Shown piece after piece: positions 31,266 through 39,149 of a stretch of 44,418 nucleotides of DNA. The stretch spans positions 1-44,418 of the IMG/VR virus record IMGVR_UViG_3300012920_000077; one strand, 5' to 3'. Positions within the stretch are counted from its first letter, which is position 1; every line of letters begins with the position of its first letter. The notes beneath the pieces are model-generated. The model had not been told where the DNA came from and did no database searches. It was given only the letters and a program-made list of their open reading frames with translations. The stretch comes from a virus. The translations under genes and the position numbers were made by a program.

Positions 31266-32978
31266 CTAGGCTACCATTTTACTAAAATTCTTTTCCTTCT
31301 TGAATTCTATTCGATTATCAAATTTATTATCTAGAATCTCACCTTTGTGAGAGATAACAAATATATTTGTATCTTCAGATAAAGTATACAATATTTTAAG
31401 TAAATTGTCAACACCTTCATGATCAAGAGATGAGTCAAATGTTTCATCTAAGATTAATAAATTTGTAGATATAGAATTCTTCATCTTAGCTACTTGTCTC
31501 CAAGTAAACAATAATGATAAATCTATTCTTTGTTTTTCTCCTTCAGAAAAAGAATCATATGTAAATTCATCTCTATGACGAGAACGAATAGTTTCAGTAA
31601 AACTTTCATCTAAATTAAAATGTACATAAAAATCTAACACTTGAAGATATTGATTAACTAATTGATTAATAACAGGAAGATATTGTTTTATTATTTTAGT
31701 TTTAATTCCTGTATCTTTTAACATTTCAGACATTACAGTGTTATAAGAAATATTATCTGATAATGTGAATTTAGTATTCATATGATTATCTCTATCTTTA
31801 ATCATATCTGATAATTGTAATTCAGCTGAATCTAAATCAGCTGTTACACCTTTGCTTAAATGTTCTTGATACTCGTTTATGTTTGCTTGTAGTGATGTGA
31901 TTTGAACATTATTTTCTGATAACGTAGTTAATTTAGTTTTAAGAGCTTTTAAATGATCTGTAGCTTTTTTAATATCTGTCTCCACAGCAGTACCTGATTC
32001 ACCTATAGATTTTAATGTACTTTTTAAAGACTTAGCTTGCTGTTTAGACTTTTCCATAATCTTATCTTTATGTTCTTGTGATATGTTTTGATCACATACA
32101 TCACATACTTCATTTTCAGAAAAGAATTTACTTCTCTTTCCTAATTCAGACATTTTTGTTTTTGTATCTTGACTTGAAAGTAATAGAGCTTGTCTTTGAT
32201 CTGCTAACTCTTTCATATTGTTTTCAGTATCTTCAATAGCTTCATCAAGTCCTAAACTTAACATACTATTTTCATATTGTAATGCATCTATATTCTTTTG
32301 AGCTTCTGTTATTCTATCTTCATATGCTTTTTTATTTTCATTAGTTACATATGTTACATCAGTAATATATTTCTTTTGTGTATCTATTTTAGTTTTTAAT
32401 ATTTCAATAGTGTATCCTATTTCTTTTAATTCATCTTTCAAAGCAGATTGTTTTTCTCTTAGTATTACATTCATCTTTGAGAATACACCAATGTCCAAAA
32501 GATCCTCAATAACATCTCTTCGATTTATAGCAGATAGTTGCATAAATGGAATAAAAGAGGAGGAGCCCAGAACAACTACCTGATGAAACGACTTATGATT
32601 TAGTTTCAAGATGTTTTGCTCAAGGATCTTTTGGTACTCTTTGGCATGGGAAGACTGATTGATCATAACACCATTTTTCCAGATTTCAAATATACCTGGT
32701 TTAATGCCACGGACAATTTTATATTCAGCTTTCCCTATACTAAACTCAACTTCAACAATACAATTTTTATTATTAATTGAGTTTATCATTTGAGATCTCT
32801 TAATATTTCTATGAGATCTTCCAAATAAACTAAATGAAATGGCATCCAACATAGTTGACTTACCAGCTCCATTTTGCCCAACAATTAATGTTGTTTTGTT
32901 AGAGTTAAGTTTAATTTCTGTAAAATTATTTCCTGTTGATAGAAAATTTTTATAACGAACATTTTTAAAAATAATCAT
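31266..32978 (-). CDS. 46: Recombination endonuclease subunit gp46 (SbcC/Rad50-like)
   Basis: A 570-residue SMC-like ATPase. Walker A 'GQNGAGKST' is at residues 34-42. A coiled coil about 180-430 carries the zinc-hook 'CDVCDQN'. The C-terminal signature 'SFSEGEKQRIDLSLLFTWRQ' and Walker B 'LLILDETFDSSLD' complete it. With gp47 it resects DNA ends for recombination and host DNA breakdown. Confidence 0.96.
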   Translation of the reverse strand: MIIFKNVRYKNFLSTGNNFTEIKLNSNKTTLIVGQNGAGKSTMLDAISFSLFGRSHRNIKRSQMINSINNKNCIVEVEFSIGKAEYKIVRGIKPGIFEIWKNGVMINQSSHAKEYQKILEQNILKLNHKSFHQVVVLGSSSFIPFMQLSAINRRDVIEDLLDIGVFSKMNVILREKQSALKDELKEIGYTIEILKTKIDTQKKYITDVTYVTNENKKAYEDRITEAQKNIDALQYENSMLSLGLDEAIEDTENNMKELADQRQALLLSSQDTKTKMSELGKRSKFFSENEVCDVCDQNISQEHKDKIMEKSKQQAKSLKSTLKSIGESGTAVETDIKKATDHLKALKTKLTTLSENNVQITSLQANINEYQEHLSKGVTADLDSAELQLSDMIKDRDNHMNTKFTLSDNISYNTVMSEMLKDTGIKTKIIKQYLPVINQLVNQYLQVLDFYVHFNLDESFTETIRSRHRDEFTYDSFSEGEKQRIDLSLLFTWRQVAKMKNSISTNLLILDETFDSSLDHEGVDNLLKILYTLSEDTNIFVISHKGEILDNKFDNRIEFKKEKNFSKMVA

Positions 32979-34036
32979 GCTATCTCTAGTGCTTGTGCCT
33001 CTGTCATAAGTTCTCGCATATTGACTTTTATTCTATCTTTATCTAAATCTGTATCTACACCATCTATATAATCGTCAACTAATTGCGATGTATCTTCTAA
33101 TTCAATTCCTGTATCGTCAACATTTGCTCCAAGAAACTCTTGAAAGTTTTCAGCAATCTTTAGTTCATAGATATTTTGATTTTGAATACGATCAATAAAT
33201 CTATCAAATGCTAACGAATCATTTTTATTGACCACAATGACTTTAACAAATTTATTATCAAGATGATCAACTTTATAATCATTATACTCTATTTTTTCAT
33301 CATTGTAAACAATTTTTTCAAATAAAGTATTAGGATTATGTATTTGTTCTATCTCTCTTGTTTCAGTATCAACTATGTGAAAGTGTTTTTTATCATGTGC
33401 ATCAGACCAAAAAAATTCCATTTGACTTCCAAGATACCAAATGTTATCTAATCTAGATGATACATGATAGTGTCCTGTTAATACTAATTCAAACTTCTCA
33501 AATGTTTTATGATCCATTCCATGAATGTTTTTTATACCTCTCATCATTTCAAACCCACCTAACTCAAGATGGGCTCCTAACCAATCAGCTTTACACTCTT
33601 CAATAAACTTCATAGATTGATCATAATTCTCACTACATATCCATGGAAGTAAAGCTAGTTTTAAAGAACCATATTCCATAACTCGAGGTTCCATAACAAT
33701 ATGGATCTCATTCATATAATGACCTAAACATTCTTTTAATGAATTTAAATCGTTTGTATTTTTATAATACGTATCATGATTACCAGGAATAATATCCATT
33801 TTCATTCCTCTATTACGTAATTCATTTAGAAAATGTTTACGATTGTGATTAAGAGCTTTGAAGTTTACAAACTTTCTATGATCATAAAAATCACCTAAAT
33901 GAACTATTTGTTCAATACCTCTTTTCTCACATTCTGGGAAAAATATATCTTTATAAAATGTAGCTGCATTATCTAAAAATATTTCTGAAGAATTACGAAT
34001 GCCTGTATGAGTATCATTTAATATAGCTATCTTCAT
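32975..34036 (-). CDS. 47: Recombination endonuclease subunit gp47 (SbcD/Mre11-like)
   Basis: A 353-residue calcineurin-like phosphoesterase. Metal ligands appear in order: 'AILNDTHTG' (D-x-H, residues 8-10), 'QIVHLGDFYDHR', 'DIIPGNHDTY', and 'ELVLTGHYHVSS'. It partners gp46 and overlaps it by 4 bases. Confidence 0.96.
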   Translation of the reverse strand: MKIAILNDTHTGIRNSSEIFLDNAATFYKDIFFPECEKRGIEQIVHLGDFYDHRKFVNFKALNHNRKHFLNELRNRGMKMDIIPGNHDTYYKNTNDLNSLKECLGHYMNEIHIVMEPRVMEYGSLKLALLPWICSENYDQSMKFIEECKADWLGAHLELGGFEMMRGIKNIHGMDHKTFEKFELVLTGHYHVSSRLDNIWYLGSQMEFFWSDAHDKKHFHIVDTETREIEQIHNPNTLFEKIVYNDEKIEYNDYKVDHLDNKFVKVIVVNKNDSLAFDRFIDRIQNQNIYELKIAENFQEFLGANVDDTGIELEDTSQLVDDYIDGVDTDLDKDRIKVNMRELMTEAQALEIA

Positions 34037-34626
34037 TTCATAAACTCACTTAAATCAGAATCAGCAGTTTTAGCTCTTCTTCTCTTTTTCTCTTCTTTAT
34101 ATATGGTATCAAAAACATGATCAGATTGTTTAACTTTATCTATTCTGTCTCTTAAATTATCTACAAACGATTCAATCACTTGTCCAGCAGCTTTATCAGC
34201 TAAATCAAGATCAACAAAGTTTTCAATACCTGATCTTTCTAAATATTTTAATTTAACATCTTGTTGCTTTTTCTCTTTAGCAATTCTTCGTAAAAATGCA
34301 AACCAACTAATCTGTGTAAAATATGCAAATGCATTAGGTTTACCGGTTCTAGTTGCTGTCTTTAAATTATAATTACCAATAGCTTTTAAACAATTTTCAA
34401 CTGCATCCATAACCATTTCTTCGCGATACGTATATCTACTAAAATTAGATTTATGAGATAACCCTTCTGCTATTTTTAAAAAGCATTGAGCTATGTAATC
34501 TGGTACAATTGGTCTGTCTTGTTTAACAGCTTTAGCTTGATCAGCAATTGTAACATAATCTACTACTGCTTGAGAAAAATCCGAATTGTTAACATAGTGT
34601 ATGTTTGCTCTGGTTTTTCTAGCCAT
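34033..34626 (-). CDS. 55: Late-transcription sigma factor gp55
   Basis: AAAGGA selects ATG 34626 (197 residues; T4 gp55 is 185). 'SRYTYREEMVMDAVENCLKAIGNYNL' and 'AFAYFTQISWFAFLRRIAKEKKQQ' match the region-2-like core of gp55. It directs host RNA polymerase to TATAAATA late promoters, several of which are seen in this window. It overlaps gp47 by 4 bases. Confidence 0.95.
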   Translation of the reverse strand: MARKTRANIHYVNNSDFSQAVVDYVTIADQAKAVKQDRPIVPDYIAQCFLKIAEGLSHKSNFSRYTYREEMVMDAVENCLKAIGNYNLKTATRTGKPNAFAYFTQISWFAFLRRIAKEKKQQDVKLKYLERSGIENFVDLDLADKAAGQVIESFVDNLRDRIDKVKQSDHVFDTIYKEEKKRRRAKTADSDLSEFMK

Positions 34627-34652
34627 AAAATATCCTTTCACATAACATTAAT

Positions 34653-34681
34653 ATTATACATAACTTTCTAACAAAAGTAAA
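34653..34681 (-). promoter_or_regulatory. Early promoter of gp55-gp47-gp46-gp45
   Basis: Minus strand: TTTACT (34681-34676), 17 bases, TATAAT (34658-34653), 26 bases before the gp55 ATG. Confidence 0.75.
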
Positions 34682-34716
34682 TGATAATATTTTTATTTAA
34701 GAAAAAAATTTAATTG

Positions 34717-34745
34717 TTGCCGAATCCGGTTTTATGGTGTATAAT
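34717..34745 (+). promoter_or_regulatory. Possible plus-strand promoter facing the head-ward genes
   Basis: TTGCCG (34717-34722), 17 bases, TATAAT (34740-34745). No plus-strand gene follows; transcripts would start near a G7 tract (34763-34769) and run antisense into the gene at 34776-35375. Confidence 0.45.
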
Positions 34746-34775
34746 AAAACTAAGGTTTTGGCGGGGGGGATATAT

Positions 34776-35375
34776 CTATTTAACAAATGCTCCTATTCGT
34801 CCGTGTATATCAGCACATTCTTTATATGAATATCCTGGTGGTGGTGTTGTATCTTGACCTTCCCATACTGGACGAAATTCACTAATACCATCTTTAAAAT
34901 CTTCATTCTCTCTAAAATGTACTTCAATTAATTTATTATCTATAAATTCACAATTAATAACTGGTTTATCCTTATATTGTTCTAATATTTTAGGAAATGG
35001 AATGTAACGATCTGTTTTTTTCCAACAAGTCCATTTAACTAAATCATTATGTGGTCTAATTCCTTCTACTACTAATTTAGGTTCACCATAATAATAATCA
35101 ATACTATAATGTCTACCTATAAACCATTCACACCAAAAAGATCCATATGGAAGATGAGTCGTAAGTTCTTCTAACCACATTTCTTGTGCACCTAATCCTA
35201 ATCCTAATGCATTTACACAAGGTCTTACAATATATGAACCTGGTTTAGGAACATCCATACCAGCTGGTCCACATATATATCCTAACTTTCTAGATAATAT
35301 TAGTTTATCTAGAACCCATAGCTCATCAGGATTACTATAACTTTTCCAATATAAATCTTCACCGCCGTCTTCCAT
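34776..35375 (-). CDS. ATP-grasp-like conserved phage protein
   Basis: The start is ATG 35375 in a TGATG overlap (199 residues). 'GSYIVRPCVNALGLGLGA' looks like the ATP-binding hairpin and 'CEFIDNKLIEVHFRENEDF' like the metal-binding Glu/Asn strand of ATP-grasp proteins. 'YGSFWCEWFIGRHYSIDYYYGEP' lies between. The protein is short for the fold, so it may be a minimal or inactive version. Substrate unknown. Confidence 0.5.
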   Translation of the reverse strand: MEDGGEDLYWKSYSNPDELWVLDKLILSRKLGYICGPAGMDVPKPGSYIVRPCVNALGLGLGAQEMWLEELTTHLPYGSFWCEWFIGRHYSIDYYYGEPKLVVEGIRPHNDLVKWTCWKKTDRYIPFPKILEQYKDKPVINCEFIDNKLIEVHFRENEDFKDGISEFRPVWEGQDTTPPPGYSYKECADIHGRIGAFVK

Positions 35376-35857
35376 CAATGTATTGTCTTAGGTTTAAATC
35401 TGATTATATTTGATGTAGATGATGAATCGTTTTCATTAGTTTTTACTTTATCCATCATACTATCTAATAAATCTTCAAATTCATCATCTGACATTGATTC
35501 TACACCAGGAGCAACTTCATCCATAGGCATACTTTTTTTCAACAACTTCTTTTTTAAATTTTTAACAGTCTTATTATATTGTTTTACTATTTCTGCCATT
35601 GGAGTAACTTCTCCAATAACATGATTAGAATTTAATGTTTGTAGTATAGCTGGATCATCTGCAAAACCCATCCATGGTCTAAATGCATATAATCTCATTC
35701 CTCTTCTAAAATCTTCTGCTACAATAATTTTAACAACACCACGAACAATCATAGCACTGTTATCATCTGTGGCATGTTGAATTACTTCACATAGTATTTC
35801 ATCATCGTTTGATAATTTAAATTGTTTTATTTTTGATATAGGGTTCATATCAGTCAT
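35375..35857 (-). CDS. Sm-like domain protein (putative)
   Basis: A 160-residue protein. Residues 10-60 ('FKLSNDDEILCEVIQHATDDNSAMIVRGVVKI') have the two-strand pattern of an LSm domain, as noted in other marine T4-like phage proteins; then a basic linker and a very acidic end. It may bind RNA. It overlaps uvsW by 8 bases. Confidence 0.5.
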   Translation of the reverse strand: MTDMNPISKIKQFKLSNDDEILCEVIQHATDDNSAMIVRGVVKIIVAEDFRRGMRLYAFRPWMGFADDPAILQTLNSNHVIGEVTPMAEIVKQYNKTVKNLKKKLLKKSMPMDEVAPGVESMSDDEFEDLLDSMMDKVKTNENDSSSTSNIIRFKPKTIH

Positions 35858-37319
35858 CTAAATCTACCTTGTATGTTTTATATTCAAATTTTTCATTTTT
35901 ATATATTTTTAATCTTTCAAATGAATGTAATAAAGAAAAATTCTTTCCTGTTATATCATCACTAATATCATATAAAGTTGTTGATCTTCCGTCATCACTT
36001 TTTCTCAATCCTCTACCAATACTTTGCAACACTCTAATTTGTGATTTACTTGGTGAAGCAAATATAATATTATGTAGGTTACGTATATTTATGCCAGTTG
36101 AAAAGGTTCCTAATGATGCAACTACAATTGCATCCTTTTGTTTTTCTACAATACCTCTAACAGCTTCTCTATCAGCTGTATCTGTTCCACCTGACACAAA
36201 AAATGCTTTTCGTGATTCTTTTATTTTATCTTGTATCATGTCAAATAATGGTTTTCCATGTTTTTCAACATAATTATATAGAACTAATGTATTTCCTGTT
36301 AAGTCAAGAGCTAAGTTACGAATAAATTTATTTCTATTGTTATTAGAAACTAAAAAATCTATTTCTTCTTGATAAGTTTTGGTACCATAATTCTTTTCAA
36401 TTTTTTTAGAATATTTTAACATTATTCTCATTATATTTAGTTTAGCTAATGTATCATTATCTTGTAGTTCTCTAGTAGTAGTAACTTTGTATGTACGACC
36501 AAATAATCCTTGTAATACTAATTCATGAGTTAATGTACCATCTAGTGTTCCAGTTGTTCCAAATCTATATTCTGCTTCTGTAGCTTTATTCATAATTGTC
36601 ATAAGAGATTTAGATTTAAAACCATGACATTCGTCTCCAAATATAGCTCCAAATTGTTCAAACCATATTTTAGGTAATTTATATATTGATTGCCATGTTG
36701 AAATAATAATACGTTTTTTAGTAACTTTATCTTTACCAGAATATATTTTATGACATAAATTATCTACATCATATCCATAATCACGAAAGTCTCCATACAA
36801 TTGTTCTACTAATCCTGTTGTAGGAACAATAATAAGAATATTATCTTTTTGTGCTTCTAAAATCCATCTTACTAGTAAATATATAATTAATGATTTACCA
36901 GATCCGGTAGGAGATAAAAGAATAGCTCTTTTCTTTTTAAGACCGTGAGCTATTCCTTCTAGTTGATAATCTCTAACTTTAAAAGGTAATCCAATACTAT
37001 TACAGTGATTATTCAATATACTGTCATCAATCTTATCTTCTTGATATGGTAAACCATAATCTGTTTTTATAGGATCAACTGTATAGTTATGCGATCTACA
37101 AAATTGAACAAGATGATGAATTAATCCAGCAGGAAGTTCTCCTGTTTGTTTAGTAAATAAACGAATTTTACCATCCCAAACTTTACGTTTATAGGCTGGC
37201 ATAAATTTAAATCCAGGAACGTAAAAGCTAAAAAATTCTGCTAACTCTTGCGCAGCACTAGAACTGCAATCTATATGCAAGTTAGCATGATTTAGTTTCC
37301 TGACTCGAATTGTCTCCAC
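35850..37319 (-). CDS. uvsW: UvsW helicase
   Basis: A 489-residue superfamily 2 helicase that, in T4, remodels forks and R-loops and shifts replication to the recombination mode. Walker A 'SPTGSGKS' is at 136-143, motif II 'GDECHG' near 226-231, motif III 'GTTGTLDG', and motif VI 'SIGRGLRKSDDG'. The N-terminal 'FFSFYVPGFKFMPAYKRKVWDGKIRLF' domain is typical. It overlaps uvsY by 28 bases. Confidence 0.96.
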   Translation of the reverse strand: METIRVRKLNHANLHIDCSSSAAQELAEFFSFYVPGFKFMPAYKRKVWDGKIRLFTKQTGELPAGLIHHLVQFCRSHNYTVDPIKTDYGLPYQEDKIDDSILNNHCNSIGLPFKVRDYQLEGIAHGLKKKRAILLSPTGSGKSLIIYLLVRWILEAQKDNILIIVPTTGLVEQLYGDFRDYGYDVDNLCHKIYSGKDKVTKKRIIISTWQSIYKLPKIWFEQFGAIFGDECHGFKSKSLMTIMNKATEAEYRFGTTGTLDGTLTHELVLQGLFGRTYKVTTTRELQDNDTLAKLNIMRIMLKYSKKIEKNYGTKTYQEEIDFLVSNNNRNKFIRNLALDLTGNTLVLYNYVEKHGKPLFDMIQDKIKESRKAFFVSGGTDTADREAVRGIVEKQKDAIVVASLGTFSTGINIRNLHNIIFASPSKSQIRVLQSIGRGLRKSDDGRSTTLYDISDDITGKNFSLLHSFERLKIYKNEKFEYKTYKVDLDD

Positions 37320-37735
37320 TTAATCATATTCCCAATAGTTTGATGTCGCCATTTAATATTATCGACTATCTCTGCAAGTGTATCTATCAACGTTTTATAG
37401 TACTGTATTTTTTCTTCAGACTTTTGAATCTCAGGATCAGAATCATAATAATAATCCATTTCACCTTTTAGTATTTTTAAACCATCAAATGGATCTGGAT
37501 CCCAACCAAGATCTTCAATTGATTGTTGATCCATTTTACCATTATAGTATAACCATTTTTGTTTTAATAAAACTTTTTGTTCCATCTCTACTTTCTTCAA
37601 CTGTAACTTAGAAGTTGATAAAAGTTCAAGATATTTTGCATGTAATAAAGGTGATTGGCGAGATGCATCATCTAAATGCATAGAATCAATGTGACAGTCT
37701 TTCGTCCACATATCGTGGATACTTTTTAAATCCAT
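37292..37735 (-). CDS. uvsY: UvsY recombination mediator
   Basis: A 147-residue helical protein that helps UvsX displace single-strand binding protein. 'IHDMWTKDCHIDSMHLDDASRQSPLLHAKYLELLS' and the closing 'IKWRHQTIGNMIKWRQFESG' follow the T4 UvsY pattern, with matching length (137) and the T4 order uvsY-uvsW. Confidence 0.88.
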   Translation of the reverse strand: MDLKSIHDMWTKDCHIDSMHLDDASRQSPLLHAKYLELLSTSKLQLKKVEMEQKVLLKQKWLYYNGKMDQQSIEDLGWDPDPFDGLKILKGEMDYYYDSDPEIQKSEEKIQYYKTLIDTLAEIVDNIKWRHQTIGNMIKWRQFESGN

Positions 37736-37749
37736 AATGTAAAACTCCT

Positions 37750-38313
37750 TTAAGTGAGTTGTCTATTCACAGTTATTGATGGAGATCCATCAACATTAGA
37801 TGTATAACTAGCTTTGCTAAGTTCAAAATAAGAAAATCTAAATGATGCTGCAAAAGTAATAAATGCTTCTCCACCACTTGTTGATTCAAACTGAACATCA
37901 GCTAATGATGTTGGAATACAATCTATGTATTTTACAGTTTTAGTAACATTGTTATGGCTTGATAATATAGAAAGAGTTATATCAGCCATAGCAGGAGGTT
38001 GTGCTGCTGTTCTTTGAGCAGGACTTACATGATTAATATCTAAATTGCGTCTCATCCAAGAATACATCTCATCATATGATTTTAAATCTTCATCTAGTAT
38101 AATATTAGCCTGAAGTTCGTTAAAAGTCAACTTATCTCCTATAAAAGGTACTCCTGTAATTTTTTTATAAGGAACTTCAACTGCATTCATTATCATTCCA
38201 GGATGTAAAAAACTTTGACAAAAAAATTCTAAGTTAGGAAAATTTTTTCTATCAATAGTTAGTTTAAAAGAAGTAGGTTGAAGATAGTTTATATTACTCG
38301 TTAAGTTAGCCAT
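37750..38313 (-). CDS. Tail tube (gp19/gp54)-like virion protein
   Basis: A 187-residue beta-rich protein. 'SFKLTIDRKNFPNLEFFCQSFLHPGMIMNAVEVPYKKITGVPFIGDKLTFNEL' and 'DLKSYDEMYSWMRRN' fit the T4 gp19-like tube fold, in which a beta sheet ends with a W-containing helix. It could be the tube subunit or a tube-initiating baseplate relative. It follows uvsY upstream in the same direction. Confidence 0.6.
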   Translation of the reverse strand: MANLTSNINYLQPTSFKLTIDRKNFPNLEFFCQSFLHPGMIMNAVEVPYKKITGVPFIGDKLTFNELQANIILDEDLKSYDEMYSWMRRNLDINHVSPAQRTAAQPPAMADITLSILSSHNNVTKTVKYIDCIPTSLADVQFESTSGGEAFITFAASFRFSYFELSKASYTSNVDGSPSITVNRQLT

Positions 38314-38317
38314 ATTA

Positions 38318-38536
38318 TTAATCCTCTACAATTTTAACGGGATGCATTTTTCCATTAACTTCTTTTAATTCAAGTTTTCCTTCAGCACATCTATATCTAT
38401 TAGACATAGCTCCTGTATTTCTAACAATTTCTCTTTTTGTTTTTAAACAATCAGATAATGAGTTTTTAGGTGTATACTCTAAAGGAGTACCATCTACAAA
38501 TAAAAATAAAATAAATCCACTAAACATTTCTATCAT
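38318..38536 (-). CDS. Small exported two-cysteine protein
   Basis: A 72-residue protein with a hydrophobic N terminus (residues 4-14) and two cysteines ('LSDCLKTK', 'RYRCAEGK'). Same arrangement as 876-1136 and 21075-21296. Function unknown. Confidence 0.65.
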   Translation of the reverse strand: MIEMFSGFILFLFVDGTPLEYTPKNSLSDCLKTKREIVRNTGAMSNRYRCAEGKLELKEVNGKMHPVKIVED

Positions 38537-38537
38537 T

Positions 38538-38930
38538 TTAATGTCCGTTCTTAATATCGTCTATTTTCTCTTCTAATTTACTTATTCTTTTCTCAAAAAA
38601 ATCAAGAGTTAACTTTTGTTGTTGATCATAAGGTGCATCACCATTTTCTATATCTTCAGATAATTTTTCTAATTGACCAGCTATATGTTCTATTAACATA
38701 AACTGTTCACTATCTGCGGGTAAACTTCCCATTTCACCTCTAGGCCATTTTATACGAAATTCTGTATTTTCTTTTAAATCAGTACTCATTAGAGTAATGT
38801 TAGTTTCAATTTGATTTAGTCTTTCAATAACTCCAAAATAAGCCCAAGTACCTACTGCAGCTGCAGCAATTAAACTTATTATGTTACGAAGAGGAGTTGC
38901 TACTACTGTATTATCACTTATCTTTGCCAT
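38538..38930 (-). CDS. Membrane-anchored coiled-coil protein
   Basis: A 130-residue protein with one N-terminal membrane helix (about 16-32, 'ISLIAAAAVGTWAYFGVI'), then coiled-coil stretches around 'WPRGEMGSLPADSEQFMLIEHIAGQLEKL' and the C-terminal 'FFEKRISKLEEKIDD'. The conserved look suggests a virion or envelope role. No family name known to me. Confidence 0.7.
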   Translation of the reverse strand: MAKISDNTVVATPLRNIISLIAAAAVGTWAYFGVIERLNQIETNITLMSTDLKENTEFRIKWPRGEMGSLPADSEQFMLIEHIAGQLEKLSEDIENGDAPYDQQQKLTLDFFEKRISKLEEKIDDIKNGH

Positions 38931-39072
38931 TTTTTAATTTCTCTTTATAATATACTATTTCTTTTTCCAATTGATCTATATATTGTTTTAACTCTTTTAT
39001 TTCTCTTTCTTGAGCTTCCATACGATCATAATGGAATTCTCTATTATCATGTACATTAAGATTATATCTCAT
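38914..39072 (-). CDS. 52-residue coiled-coil protein
   Basis: A frame from ATG 39072, overlapping the next gene by 17 bases. Residues 17-50 form an unbroken charged coiled coil ('EREIKELKQYIDQLEKEI'). No ribosome site: the late box TATAAATA ends 5 bases before the ATG, which would give a leaderless message. A second in-frame ATG is at codon 18. Confidence 0.6.
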   Translation of the reverse strand: MRYNLNVHDNREFHYDRMEAQEREIKELKQYIDQLEKEIVYYKEKLKNGKDK

Positions 39073-39077
39073 GCCCT

Positions 39078-39085
39078 TATTTATA
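39078..39085 (-). promoter_or_regulatory. T4-type late promoter
   Basis: Perfect TATAAATA on the minus strand after the gp23 terminator, heading the genes 39072-37750. Confidence 0.7.
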
Positions 39086-39097
39086 TAGGTTTAAGTT

Positions 39098-39123
39098 AAA
39101 AAAAAGGGCCGGTAAACCGGCCC
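39098..39123 (-). terminator. Rho-independent terminator after gene 23
   Basis: GGGCCGGT / ACCGGCCC hairpin (39106-39123) followed by eight T on the minus strand. It is the strongest terminator seen in the window, as expected after a major capsid gene. Confidence 0.95.
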
Positions 39124-39149
39124 AGTTTAAAGTATGACTTCGTTTTTTA

